A DNA stretch of 64,000 nt from Paludibacterium yongneupense DSM 18731 (lineage in GTDB: Bacteria; Pseudomonadota; Gammaproteobacteria; Burkholderiales; Chromobacteriaceae), in contig NZ_AUGZ01000005.1 of NCBI RefSeq assembly GCF_000422925.1, positions 310,001 through 374,000 of the forward strand. The letters are read 5' to 3'. The notes under the pieces were generated by a model that was not told the origin of the DNA, made no database searches, and was given only the letters and a program-made list of their open reading frames with translations. This document shows, piece by piece, positions 37,498 through 46,277 of this stretch. Each line of letters starts with the position of its first letter. Position 1 is the stretch's first letter. The position numbers were made by a program, and so were the translations under genes.

Positions 37498-39135
37498 ATG
37501 TCCGACAACAAAGAAGCCGCCGTTCTCGATACGGCTCACATCGGCGATATCCGTGGTGCGCTCGGCACCATCCGCCACGACGACACCGCTCCGCGCAACG
37601 GCTGGCTCGCGCGCTTCAAAACCCTGATGGCGATTCTCGGTCCCGGCCTGATCGTCATGGTCGGCGACAACGACGCCGGCGCATTCAGCACCTACGGCCA
37701 GGCCGGACAAAACTACGGCACCTCGTTGCTGTGGACGCTCGCGCTGCTGATCCCGGTTCTGTACGTCAATCAGGAAATGGTGCTTCGGCTCGGCGCCGTC
37801 ACCGGCGTCGGCCATGCCCGCCTGATCCTGGAGCGCTTCGGCAAGTTCTGGGGCGCATTCAGCGCCATCGATCTATTTATCCTCAACGCCCTGACCATCG
37901 TCACCGAGTTCATCGGCATCAGCCTGGGCATGGAATACCTCGGCGTTCCCAAGCTGTGGGGCGTCTGCCTGGCCGCGGTTTTCATCATGCTGTCTGCCAG
38001 CACCGGCGATTTTCGCCGTTTCGAGCGCTTCTCGCTGATTCTGGTTTTAGGCAGCCTGATTCTGGTGCCCATCCTGGTCATCGTTCACCCCCCGATGACA
38101 CAGGTCGCGCATGACTTCCTGATACCGCAGATGCCGGCCCAGGGCCGCCTTTCCGACGTGATGCTGCTGATCATCGGGATTGTCGGCACGACGGTCGCCC
38201 CCTGGCAACTGTTCTTTCAGCAGAGCTACATCATCGACAAGCGCATCACGCCGCGCTTCATCAAGTATGAGCGTGCCGACCTGTGGCTGGGCATCGCGCT
38301 GGTCGTCGTCGGCGGCGTGGCCATGATAGCCTTCAGCGCCCAGGTCTTCATCGGGCATGCCGAATTCGGCAACTTCCGCGACGCAGGGGCGCTCGCCGCC
38401 GGTCTCGGCAAGTATTACGGCCGGCTGCCTGGCACGCTGTTCGCCATCGCACTGATCGACGCCTCCATCATCGGCGCCATGGCGGTGTCCTTATCGACGG
38501 CCTATGCACTGGGCGATGTCCTGAGCCTCAAGCACTCGCTGCACCGCAAGCCGACGGATGCTCCCGGCTTCTACGCCATGTACTGCGGGTTGATCGTTCT
38601 GGCGGCTGCGCTGGTGCTGATCCCGGGCGTGCCGCTGGGGCTGCTGACCAATGCGGTGCAGACACTGGCCGGAGTCCTGCTGCCGAGCGCGACCGTGTTC
38701 CTGCTGTTGCTGTGCAACGACAAGGCCGTACTCGGACCGTGGGTCAACAGCCGCCTGACCAACGTGCTGACCGGCGTGATCGTGGCCATCCTCGTGCTGC
38801 TTTCCATCGTTCTGACCGCCGCGGTCGCTTTCCCGGACATGTCGGGTGCGACCATCGTCGATATCCTGATCGGCGGCAGTGTGCTGGGCGCCATCGTCAC
38901 CATCGCCATCAACGTGCTGCAGGCACGGCAGGAAGCGGACAGCGGGGTCGTGCCCCAGCCGGCGCCCAAGGTCGAGCTGCAGCAGATGTACAACTGGCGC
39001 ATGCCGCCGCTGGCCGCGCTCAAGCCGATGTTCCTTTCGCAGCGCAATAAAACCTGGATGGCCGTGCTGCGCATCTACCTGCTCATCGCGATGGCCATGG
39101 TGATCTACAAGGTGATCATGCTCGCACTGGTCTGA
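37498..39135 (+). CDS. NRAMP-family divalent metal transporter, NRMT-like variant
   Basis: A 545-residue inner-membrane protein with the LeuT-fold helices of the NRAMP (SLC11) family. In helix 1 the canonical DPGN site reads D-A-G-A (GDNDAGAFSTYGQAG), and in helix 6 the canonical MPH reads A-P-W (GTTVAPWQLFFQQS). Loss of the metal-binding methionine and asparagine is a feature of the NRMT subgroup, which carries Mg2+ and Mn2+ rather than softer metals. About eleven helices plus a 70-residue cytosolic segment near the C-terminus. The ATG at 37498 follows GGGGAAG. A long structured leader lies upstream. Confidence 0.88.
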   Translation: MSDNKEAAVLDTAHIGDIRGALGTIRHDDTAPRNGWLARFKTLMAILGPGLIVMVGDNDAGAFSTYGQAGQNYGTSLLWTLALLIPVLYVNQEMVLRLGAVTGVGHARLILERFGKFWGAFSAIDLFILNALTIVTEFIGISLGMEYLGVPKLWGVCLAAVFIMLSASTGDFRRFERFSLILVLGSLILVPILVIVHPPMTQVAHDFLIPQMPAQGRLSDVMLLIIGIVGTTVAPWQLFFQQSYIIDKRITPRFIKYERADLWLGIALVVVGGVAMIAFSAQVFIGHAEFGNFRDAGALAAGLGKYYGRLPGTLFAIALIDASIIGAMAVSLSTAYALGDVLSLKHSLHRKPTDAPGFYAMYCGLIVLAAALVLIPGVPLGLLTNAVQTLAGVLLPSATVFLLLLCNDKAVLGPWVNSRLTNVLTGVIVAILVLLSIVLTAAVAFPDMSGATIVDILIGGSVLGAIVTIAINVLQARQEADSGVVPQPAPKVELQQMYNWRMPPLAALKPMFLSQRNKTWMAVLRIYLLIAMAMVIYKVIMLALV

Positions 39136-39190
39136 GCCCCCTGCCTGGAGCGAGGACTGAACGCCAACGCCCGGCTCCGGGATTCCTGCA

Positions 39191-39227
39191 CCGGCCATCT
39201 GGTTGTCATTGACAACCAGATGGCCGG
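39191..39227. promoter_or_regulatory. 37-bp perfect palindrome, probable MarR operator
   Basis: CCGGCCATCTGGTTGTCA (39191-39208), one central base, then its exact complement (39210-39227). The core TTGTCATTGACAA resembles MarR-family sites. It lies 42 bases before the start of the MarR-type gene and has no T tract, which argues for an operator rather than a terminator for the upstream transporter gene, although as RNA it would also form a very stable hairpin. Confidence 0.6.
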
Positions 39228-39269
39228 AATCTTACCCTGCCCTCATATCCTTTCAAAAAGGGCCGTCCT

Positions 39270-40145
39270 GTGACGATACCTTCCACGGCGGGAGAAAGAC
39301 TGCGCGAAGTGGCCCGTCTCTACGTACGCCAGCAACGGGCGTTCGGCCCGAGCCGCTCGCGCTGCGACGTATTGAATGAGATTCTGCGCCATGGCGCCCT
39401 GTCGCAACGACAACTGGCGCAGCAACTGGGACTGGACAAGGGTTGGGTCAGCCGCGCCGTCGAAGCGCTGGTGCGCGACGGCAGCATAGACAAGGCGCCG
39501 GACGCGCACGACCGCCGCAGCGTGGTCTTGCGTCTGAGCGATACCGGCCTCCGGCGCGCGCAAACGCTCAATGCGCAATTGAACCGGCATGCGGAACAGC
39601 TGTTGGCCTCGATTCCCGAGCCTCGTCATGCCCGTCTCCACGCCGCGCTCGGCGATCTGTTGCAAGCCTTGCTCGAGCTGCAGCCGGACAACAAGGCCAC
39701 GCCTCGTCCCGTGCTGCGCATGGCACTCGCCACGGACTGGCCGCCGATCGAACGTCTGCTGCTCGAATGCGGGTTGCCTGTCGCCGGCGCGCACGAGCAT
39801 ATCGACACCTTCGCCGTAGCCGAGATGGACGGACAGATCGTAGCCTCAGCCGGACTCGAGTTCCATGACGACGTCGCGCTGCTGCGCTCGGTCGCCACCG
39901 GGCAAGCCTGGCGACGCCAGGGCCTGGCCGAAGCGCTGCTGCGCGAGCAGATGCGACGGGCACGGGCACGGTCAGCGAAAACGCTCTATCTGCTGACCAC
40001 CACGGCGGAAGCGTTCTTTCTGCATCACGGGTTCGCACCATGCGAACGAACCGGGGCACCCGCCGCGCTCGAACGCTCGGCCGAGTTCCGCGGTGCGTGT
40101 CCGGCATCCGCTCTCCTGATGCAATACACACTGGAAACAGAGTGA
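39270..40145 (+). CDS. MarR regulator fused to ArsN2-like GNAT acetyltransferase
   Basis: A 291-residue fusion starting at GTG. Residues 1-135 are a MarR winged helix (LSQRQLAQQLGLDKGWVSRA, EALVRDGSIDKAPDAHDRRS). Residues 150-290 are a GNAT domain whose landmarks, LLRSVATGQAWRRQGLAEAL, LYLLTTTAEAFFLHHGF and FRGACPASALLM, match ArsN2-type enzymes of arsenic gene islands. It is followed after 5 bases by an ArsN1-like acetyltransferase. Regulation of its own operon through the palindrome at 39191 is likely. The antibiotic or arsenical substrate is inferred from family resemblance. Confidence 0.85.
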   Translation: MTIPSTAGERLREVARLYVRQQRAFGPSRSRCDVLNEILRHGALSQRQLAQQLGLDKGWVSRAVEALVRDGSIDKAPDAHDRRSVVLRLSDTGLRRAQTLNAQLNRHAEQLLASIPEPRHARLHAALGDLLQALLELQPDNKATPRPVLRMALATDWPPIERLLLECGLPVAGAHEHIDTFAVAEMDGQIVASAGLEFHDDVALLRSVATGQAWRRQGLAEALLREQMRRARARSAKTLYLLTTTAEAFFLHHGFAPCERTGAPAALERSAEFRGACPASALLMQYTLETE

Positions 40146-40150
40146 CAGCC

Positions 40151-40678
40151 ATGCCTCTCATCATCCGGCCGATGCAGGCCGACGACTGGGGTGCGGTCGC
40201 GCGCATCTACCTTGCCGGCATCGCCGGCGGCAACGCCACCTTCCAGACCGAGGTTCCCGAATGGGTGCAGTGGGATGCCGCTCATCTCGCATCGTGCCGC
40301 CTGGTCGCACAGAAGGAAGAAAAAGTGTTGGCATGGGCGGCGCTCTCAGCCATATCCAGCCGCGAGGTCTACCGCGGCGTGGCCGAACTCAGCATCTATG
40401 TGGACCCGGCCGTCGCCGGCACGGGGATAGGGACAGCGCTGCTGATGCGCCTGATCGACGAATCGGAACGACAGGGCATCTGGACACTGCAGGCGGGGAT
40501 ATTTCCGGAGAACGCCGCCAGCCTGGCCCTGCACCGCAGGCAGGGCTTCCGGCAGGTCGGCCGGCGGGAAAAGCTCGCACAGTTGCATGGCATATGGCGC
40601 GACGTGCTGCTCGTGGAACGCCGCAGCCGCCAGCCCGCTGCGGCCGCGGCCCGCCACCCGACGGCCGCAGCGCGCTGA
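40151..40678 (+). CDS. ArsN1/Pat-type phosphinothricin-arsinothricin N-acetyltransferase
   Basis: A 175-residue GNAT enzyme of the Pat/Bar/ArsN1 group. Diagnostic segments are VARIYLAGIAGGNATFQTEV, VYRGVAELSIYVDPAVAGTG with the acetyl-CoA loop, and FPENAASLALHRRQGFRQVG. Members detoxify L-phosphinothricin and the arsenic antibiotic arsinothricin by acetylating their amino group; others act on methionine sulfoximine. The ATG at 40151 lies 5 bases after the MarR-GNAT stop, so the two form a small detoxification operon. The last 15 residues are low-complexity. Confidence 0.87.
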   Translation: MPLIIRPMQADDWGAVARIYLAGIAGGNATFQTEVPEWVQWDAAHLASCRLVAQKEEKVLAWAALSAISSREVYRGVAELSIYVDPAVAGTGIGTALLMRLIDESERQGIWTLQAGIFPENAASLALHRRQGFRQVGRREKLAQLHGIWRDVLLVERRSRQPAAAAARHPTAAAR

Positions 40679-40681
40679 ACG

Positions 40682-42031
40682 TCAGCGCAAGCGCTCGAAG
40701 CGCTCGCCCAGCTCCTTGAGCGTCGCCGGCTCTCCGCGAACGCTGAAGAAAGCGCCCTCTTCGTCGGAACGCTCGGCCAGAACTTCGCACAGGGTATAGA
40801 TCTCGCCGCGCAACTGCTGCGCCGACCAGGGCAGAAACAGTTCGGCCTCTATCAGGTCCTGCTGGAAAAAGCCGACGATCGCCGTGCGCAAACCGGCGAC
40901 CTCCTCCGGACGGCGCGCGCTCATCACGATGCAGGACGGGTAGCGGGCACGCAATGCCTCGGCGCATCCGGCTTGCGCCGCCTCGTCGCCCACGTGGTCT
41001 ATCTTGTTGAACACGAGCAGACGCGGCACATCCTGGGCACCGATTTCCTCCAGGACCTTTTCGGTCACTTCAAGCTGGCGTTCGAAACCGCTGTCGCTCG
41101 CATCGATAACATGCAGCAACAGCGAGGCATCGAGCGCCTCGTCCAGTGTCGACTTGAACGAAGCGACCAGCCCGTGAGGCAGATTCTTGATGAATCCGAC
41201 GGTATCGCTGACCAGGACCCGCGGCACGCTTTCCGGCTGCAAAACCCGCACGGTGGTATCCAGCGTGGCAAAAAGCTTGTTGGCGACCAGCACTTCGCTT
41301 CCGGTCAGCGCCCGCATCAGGGTCGACTTGCCGGCATTGGTATACCCCACCAGCGTCACGCAGGCCAGACCCTGCCGCTCCTGGCGCCGGGCACGCTGTG
41401 TCTTGCGCTCGGCCTCCATCGCCACGATTTCTTTCTGCAACTCGGCGATGCGGTCGCGGACCTTGCGCCGGTCGATTTCGGTGTGCGACTCGCCTGCGCC
41501 GCGCCCACCGGTGCCACTGCGCTGCCGTCCTTGCGGACCGGCGAGCTTGGCCGCTTCGCGCAGGCGCGGCGCCATATAGCCGAGGCGCGCGATCTCGACC
41601 TGCGCGCGCGCGGCACGCGAACGGGCATTGCGATGGAAAATCTCAAGAATGACCATCGTGCGGTCCATCACTTCGCAACCCACTTCTTTTTCAAGGTTGC
41701 GCGCCTGCGACGGCGATATCTCGTGATCGACCAACAGCACATCGATATAAGCGTCACGCTCCGACGCGTCCTCCGCCTCATCCTCACGCTCGCCGTCATG
41801 ACCGTAACTCACGTAGCGGGCAAGCTCCTGCCGCTTGCCTATCCCCAGATAGGCGGTGGCATCGAAACTCGAGCGCTTCTGCATGAAGGTGCGCACGACC
41901 TCGAACCCCAGGGTTTTAGCCAGCTCGCGCAACTCGGTAACCGAGGCTTCGAACTCGACGTCGCTGACGTCCGGCAGCTGCACGGCCGCCACGACGGCGC
42001 GCAAGGGATTCTCTTTGACTTCTTTCTGCAT
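40682..42031 (-). CDS. hflX: Ribosome-associated GTPase HflX
   Basis: A 449-residue P-loop GTPase that splits or rescues ribosomes under heat and other stress. The N-terminal HflX domain (about 20-190, ELAKTLGFEVV, VLLVDHEISPSQARNLEKEV, LEIFHRNARSRAARAQVEIA), a coiled linker, and the G domain (about 215-390: G1 GYTNAGKST, G3 DTVGFIKNLPH, G4 NKID, G5 SAR) are all present. A short acidic insertion near residue 76-92 (GEREDEAEDASERD) is not seen in the E. coli protein. It converges on the acetyltransferase gene with a 3-base gap. No hfq lies upstream in the usual position. Confidence 0.95.
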   Translation of the reverse strand: MQKEVKENPLRAVVAAVQLPDVSDVEFEASVTELRELAKTLGFEVVRTFMQKRSSFDATAYLGIGKRQELARYVSYGHDGEREDEAEDASERDAYIDVLLVDHEISPSQARNLEKEVGCEVMDRTMVILEIFHRNARSRAARAQVEIARLGYMAPRLREAAKLAGPQGRQRSGTGGRGAGESHTEIDRRKVRDRIAELQKEIVAMEAERKTQRARRQERQGLACVTLVGYTNAGKSTLMRALTGSEVLVANKLFATLDTTVRVLQPESVPRVLVSDTVGFIKNLPHGLVASFKSTLDEALDASLLLHVIDASDSGFERQLEVTEKVLEEIGAQDVPRLLVFNKIDHVGDEAAQAGCAEALRARYPSCIVMSARRPEEVAGLRTAIVGFFQQDLIEAELFLPWSAQQLRGEIYTLCEVLAERSDEEGAFFSVRGEPATLKELGERFERLR

Positions 42032-42118
42032 GTAGGAATGGCTTCAATTGGGTGTCGAGGACAGATAGTAACCGCAAATCGCCGCCAAGCGGCCATTGAG
42101 TTCGCACTGTCGACGGCA

Positions 42119-43111
42119 TCAGCGGCCTGCGGCGTCATGCGCCGCCGCCGCAAAACGCGCGCGGTAGGCTTGCGGCGAAACCGCCATCACGCGCAACAGG
42201 CTGCGGCGCATCGTTTCTTCGCTGCCAAAACCGCAACGCGCCGCGACACGCTTGATCGGCAATGTGCTGTCGCTCAACAACAGACGTGCGGCTTCGACCC
42301 GGATGCGCTCGACCGCGCGGGCCGGCGTCATGCCCGTCTGTACGCGATAGTGTCGGATGAAACTGCGCTCGCTCATCCCGGCACGGGCCGCCAATGCCGA
42401 CAGCGACAGATCCGCCGTCAAATGGCCGGCGATCCAGGCGTGAAGGTCGGCGAAACGTTCGCCCTCCCCTTGCAAGGACAAGGTCGCGCTGAACTGCCCC
42501 TGACCACCGGGACGCTTGAGAAAGACGACCAGTTCGCGCGCCACATCGAGCGCCAGCTCGCGGCCGGCATCGGCCTCCACCAGCGCCAGCGCCAGATCGA
42601 TGCCGGCCGTCACGCCAGCCGACGTCCAGACAGGGCCATCCTGGATGAAAATCGGATCGGGCTCGACACATACGGCCGGATACGCCTGCGCGAGCCGGGC
42701 GCAATGCGCCCAGTGAGTCGCCACCCGCCGTCCATCGAGGAGGCCGGCCGCCGCCAGCAGGAACGCGCCGGTGCAGACCGACGCGACCCGGCGCGACAAG
42801 GCGGCATGAGCGCGCATCCATGCCAGCAAGGCAGCATCGCCCGCCGCCGCCTGCACGCCGACGCCACCGGCCACGATCAAAGTATCCGAGCCTTGTCCGG
42901 CGGCCGCCAGCGGTTGCGCCAGCAAGGCAAGCCCGGCCGAAGACAGCACCGTCTCCGTCTGCGCAATCACTTGAATGGCGTAACAGGGCGGCAGGCCGCG
43001 CGCGCGCGCCAGCTCGTTGGCCGAAGCAAAGACTTGCAACGGCCCGGTCACGTCAAGCAATTGCACGTCGGGAAAGGCAAGTAGAGTGACGTTACGCGGA
43101 ATGGCGGACAT
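42119..43111 (-). CDS. GlxA-family regulator (DJ-1/PfpI domain plus AraC HTH)
   Basis: A 330-residue regulator. Residues 5-185 are a DJ-1/PfpI-like domain (DVQLLDVTGPLQVFASANEL, RRVASVCTGAFLLAAAGLLD with the nucleophile-elbow Cys). Residues 215-320 are an AraC-type double HTH (LAARAGMSERSFIRHYRVQT, EAARLLLSDSTLPIKRVAARCGFG, ETMRRSLLRVMAVSPQAYRA). Proteins of this class regulate carnitine, arginine or nitrile/isonitrile genes. It is divergent from a DJ-1/PfpI enzyme gene at 43240 and probably controls it through the palindrome at 43133-43150. Confidence 0.92.
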   Translation of the reverse strand: MSAIPRNVTLLAFPDVQLLDVTGPLQVFASANELARARGLPPCYAIQVIAQTETVLSSAGLALLAQPLAAAGQGSDTLIVAGGVGVQAAAGDAALLAWMRAHAALSRRVASVCTGAFLLAAAGLLDGRRVATHWAHCARLAQAYPAVCVEPDPIFIQDGPVWTSAGVTAGIDLALALVEADAGRELALDVARELVVFLKRPGGQGQFSATLSLQGEGERFADLHAWIAGHLTADLSLSALAARAGMSERSFIRHYRVQTGMTPARAVERIRVEAARLLLSDSTLPIKRVAARCGFGSEETMRRSLLRVMAVSPQAYRARFAAAAHDAAGR

Positions 43112-43132
43112 GGTGGCGTGATTCGAGGTCGT

Positions 43133-43150
43133 TATGGCATTAACGCCATA
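43133..43150. promoter_or_regulatory. Operator-like palindrome between GlxA regulator and DJ-1 gene
   Basis: TATGGC (43133-43138), a 6-base centre, GCCATA (43145-43150), in the 128-base divergent intergenic region, 21 bases upstream of the regulator start. The symmetric core and position suit a regulator binding site; the protein is inferred to be GlxA-like. Confidence 0.45.
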
Positions 43151-43239
43151 GCCTAGTCAGATATCGTTGAACCGTCCACCCCGCCGCGCGACAGGCGTCA
43201 GGCAGGGACATTCATTCACGCACCCCATCGAGGATAGCC

Positions 43240-43953
43240 ATGCCGCTGCAAATCGGATTTCTTCTCTTTCCCCAGGTCCAGCAACTCGACCTGCTGGGCC
43301 CGTATGATGTACTGGCCGCCTTGCCCGGCGTCGAGCTGCATCTGATCTGGAAAACGCTTGCGCCGGTCGCCAGCAGCAGCGGTGTCGCACTGACGGCCGA
43401 TGCCACGTATGCCAGCAGCCCCGCGCTCGACGTGATATGCGTCCCCGGCGGCGCCGGGATCGCCGATTTGATGAGCGACGAGGAGACCCTCGACTTCATC
43501 CGCCGCCAGGCCGCAGGCGCGCGTTTCGTGACCTCGGTCTGCACGGGGGCGCTGCTGCTCGGCGCAGCCGGTTTGCTGCGCGGACGGCGGGCGACCACGC
43601 ACTGGGCCTTTCACGATTTGCTCGCTCTGCTCGGTGCCCTGCCGGTGCACGAACGGGTGGTCCGCGACGGCATGCTGATCACGGGCGGCGGGATCACCGC
43701 CGGCATCGATTTCGCGCTGGTTCTGGCCGCCGAGCTTGTCGGCGTGGAGGAGGCGCAGGCCGTGCAACTGGAGCTCGAATACGCCCCGGCGCCGCCGTTC
43801 GACGCTGGCAGCCCGCTGACGGCGGCGCCCGCCGTACTGGCGCTCGTCCGCCAGCGCAATGCCGCCAGCGTCGCGCAACGCCGCGACATTGCTCTGCGCG
43901 CCGCCGCCGCGCTGGACGGTCCCCTATCGTTCGCGGTGCGCGACGGCTCCTAG
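43240..43953 (+). CDS. DJ-1/PfpI-family enzyme, isonitrile hydratase-like
   Basis: A 237-residue stand-alone DJ-1/PfpI protein. The nucleophile elbow is FVTSVCTGALLLGAAGLL with the reactive Cys, followed by RRATTHWAFHDLLALLG; the N-terminal IGFLLFPQVQQLDLLGPYDV and the LITGGGITAGIDFAL strand match isonitrile hydratase InhA of Pseudomonas putida, which converts isonitriles to N-formamides. Substrate inferred by similarity only. Divergently placed from the GlxA-type regulator, a common pairing. A roughly 135-base GC-rich spacer with a CCGGGCCGGCCCGG palindrome follows. Confidence 0.82.
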   Translation: MPLQIGFLLFPQVQQLDLLGPYDVLAALPGVELHLIWKTLAPVASSSGVALTADATYASSPALDVICVPGGAGIADLMSDEETLDFIRRQAAGARFVTSVCTGALLLGAAGLLRGRRATTHWAFHDLLALLGALPVHERVVRDGMLITGGGITAGIDFALVLAAELVGVEEAQAVQLELEYAPAPPFDAGSPLTAAPAVLALVRQRNAASVAQRRDIALRAAAALDGPLSFAVRDGS

Positions 43954-44089
43954 AGCGCAAGCCGGAAGCCGGCGGCTGCCGCGTGCGGGCCGGATTGCGC
44001 AGGCGCGCGGGGGCCGCGTCCCGGCAGACTCGGTGCACATCCCTGGAACCGGGCCGGCCCGGGTTTGGGCGCCCCGCGCGGGTACCCGT

Positions 44090-46189
44090 CTAGAACAACA
44101 GCCGCGCCTGCGTCGTCAGCTCGCGCGGCGTGCCGACATTGACTTGCAGGCTGCTGCCGCTGGTCGAGGTGTAGTAGGTGCTGTCCAGCAGATTCTTGAT
44201 ATTGGCCTGAATTTCCAGCACATGCCCTTGTACCCGGGTCTGCCAGCTCGCGAACAGATCGAACAGGGTATAGGGGTCGAGCGAAAAACTGTTCAGCGCA
44301 TCGCCCTGGCGACGGCCGACGTAGCGCGCGCCACCGCCGAATCGCCAGCGATCGCCTCCCGCGCCGGGCATGGCATAACTGAGAAAGGTCGAAGCCGTGT
44401 GACGCGCAACGTTGAATGGCTGCTTGCCGACATAATCGGCCTCATCCTCCAGCACAACGGCGTCGGTCAGGGCATAACTGGCGATCAGGCTGAGCCGGCG
44501 CGTCAGGCGGCCACTGACATCCAGCTCCACCCCTTGCGACCTCACCCGGCCCACGGTGCGCGACACGTCGTTCTCCGTGACCAGCACGTTGCGTTTCACA
44601 ATACGGTATACCGCCGCATTGGCGCTGAAGCGATCGTCCTCATACTTGATGCCGGCTTCATGCACCACGCCGCGTTCGGGCTCGAACGGCCCGCCCGTAT
44701 CGACCGAACTGTTGGGCTTGAACGACTCGCTGTAATTGGCATAGAGCGAAACAGCCGGCGCGAGGCGGTAGACCACGCCCAGCTGCGGCAGCGCGACATT
44801 GCCCGACGCCCTCCCGGTCACGACATAGGGATTCCCGGAGCCATCCTCCTGACGGTAGTGCTGGTAGCGCAAGCCGCCGACCGCGATCCAGCGCTCGCCC
44901 AGATGAATCGAGTCCTTGCCCAGCACCGCCTGGCTGTCGATCACGGTACGGGTATTGCTTTTGCTCGCGCTGTAAATGGAGGGTTCGGCCAGCACGCCAT
45001 ACACCGGGTCGAAAACATTGAATCCGCCAGTCGATTTACCACGCAAGGCATCGCCCTTGGTCTCGCTGTCGCGCTCGATATCGAGCCCGAACAGGACCTC
45101 ATGCCTAAGCCCCCACAGCCTGACATCGCCGAGCAGATTGCCTGTCGCCAGCAGATTGTTGTCGTTGAAATCGCGATTGCCATCGGCGCTGCGGGTCAGG
45201 ATGCCGGTTTTCGCATTATACGAAACCGGACGCGCCTGATTGTCGTCATAGCGCAGACTGCTCCAGCCCAGATTCGCCTGCACGCGCCAGCTTGCGTCGA
45301 GATCATGCTCGATGCTGGCTGTGGCGCTCTGCGTCGTGCCATTGGCCTGGTTCCAGCTCTCGTCGAGCCGTCGCTCGCGCGGGATGGCGAGCGGCTTGCC
45401 ATTGACGAACAGCGTGCCGCGATCGTAGGGAACGCTATAGCTCATGTACTCGTATGCCAGCCGGATGCGGGTCGCGCCGTCGCGCCAGGCCAGGGAGGGG
45501 GCGATCTGCCGGCGGCGGATCGTCCCGAAATTGCGCCAGTAGTCGCTGTTCTCGGCGGAAGCGAGAACGCGGTAGGCGAGACCGGTATCGGCTATCGGCC
45601 CGGTCACGTCGAAGCTGCCGCTGCCGCCGCCAAACGCGCTGCTGCCGAGGGTCACGCTCCCGGCCTGGGTGTACTCCGGCTTTTTAGTGATCACATTGAT
45701 CACGCCGCCGGGTTCCTGGATGCCATATAGCAGCGACGCAGGTCCTTTCAAGACCTCGACATGGTCGGTGCTGACGCTGTAGTTGCGCGGCAGCGCCGAG
45801 CGGATGCCGTCGACCAGGATAGAACCGTCGTCGCGGCTGCCGAAGCCGCGGCGCATGAAGCTGTCCCAGGTATTGGCCAGGGTATTGCCCTGGGTGATGC
45901 CGCTGACATTGGCCAGCGCGTCGTCCAGCGTCGCGGCCTGCTGATCCTGCAGCACCTGGCGGCTGACCACATTCACCGCTTGCGGCGTCTCGATCAGGGG
46001 GGCCGAGGAACGTGTCGCGGTAGACGCCGAGCGGGCCTGGTAGCTTTCGTCATCCAGCGCCTCGGCGTTGACATTGACGACGGCGAGCTCACCGGCGCTT
46101 GTGCCGTCCGCGTCGGCCGGACTATCGGCAAAGGCGGGCAGGCAGCACGACAGGCCCAGTGCCAGCAGGGAAGGTTCAAGTAGTTTCAT
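44090..46189 (-). CDS. TonB-dependent siderophore receptor
   Basis: A 699-residue outer-membrane transporter. Signal peptide to about residue 22 (CCLPAFA), a plug domain at about 60-165 (IETPQAVNVVSRQVLQDQQA, GSILVDGIRSALPRNYSVS, VEVLKGPASLLYGIQEPGGV) and a 22-strand barrel ending in the aromatic terminus ELTTQARLLF. The plug signature places it with ferrichrome/hydroxamate-type receptors (FhuA/FoxA/FpvA group). A Fur box at 46217-46246 just before the start shows iron control, shared with the divergent PepSY gene. Confidence 0.94.
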   Translation of the reverse strand: MKLLEPSLLALGLSCCLPAFADSPADADGTSAGELAVVNVNAEALDDESYQARSASTATRSSAPLIETPQAVNVVSRQVLQDQQAATLDDALANVSGITQGNTLANTWDSFMRRGFGSRDDGSILVDGIRSALPRNYSVSTDHVEVLKGPASLLYGIQEPGGVINVITKKPEYTQAGSVTLGSSAFGGGSGSFDVTGPIADTGLAYRVLASAENSDYWRNFGTIRRRQIAPSLAWRDGATRIRLAYEYMSYSVPYDRGTLFVNGKPLAIPRERRLDESWNQANGTTQSATASIEHDLDASWRVQANLGWSSLRYDDNQARPVSYNAKTGILTRSADGNRDFNDNNLLATGNLLGDVRLWGLRHEVLFGLDIERDSETKGDALRGKSTGGFNVFDPVYGVLAEPSIYSASKSNTRTVIDSQAVLGKDSIHLGERWIAVGGLRYQHYRQEDGSGNPYVVTGRASGNVALPQLGVVYRLAPAVSLYANYSESFKPNSSVDTGGPFEPERGVVHEAGIKYEDDRFSANAAVYRIVKRNVLVTENDVSRTVGRVRSQGVELDVSGRLTRRLSLIASYALTDAVVLEDEADYVGKQPFNVARHTASTFLSYAMPGAGGDRWRFGGGARYVGRRQGDALNSFSLDPYTLFDLFASWQTRVQGHVLEIQANIKNLLDSTYYTSTSGSSLQVNVGTPRELTTQARLLF

Positions 46190-46216
46190 CGGGTCTTTCC
46201 ATCAAAGTTCGATGCA

Positions 46217-46246
46217 AATGATAATGATAATGGTTATTATTATCAA
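46217..46246. promoter_or_regulatory. Fur box between receptor and PepSY gene
   Basis: The stretch contains GATAATGATAATGG joined to TTATTATTATC, a close match to the 19-bp Fur consensus (GATAATGATAAT then its complement). It lies about 30 bases from each divergent start, so Fur with iron should repress both. Confidence 0.85.
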
Positions 46247-46277
46247 TTCAAAACTGAATGAAGAGCCAAACCGGACG

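Noticed and set aside
39191-39227. Intrinsic terminator of the NRAMP-like gene
   Set aside because: The palindrome is perfect, but there is no T tract on either side and its distance to the MarR gene fits an operator better. A secondary role in termination cannot be excluded.
43990-44085. Terminator at CCGGGCCGGCCCGG
   Set aside because: A self-complementary GC word with no loop to fold around and no T tract; may be chance in very GC-rich sequence.
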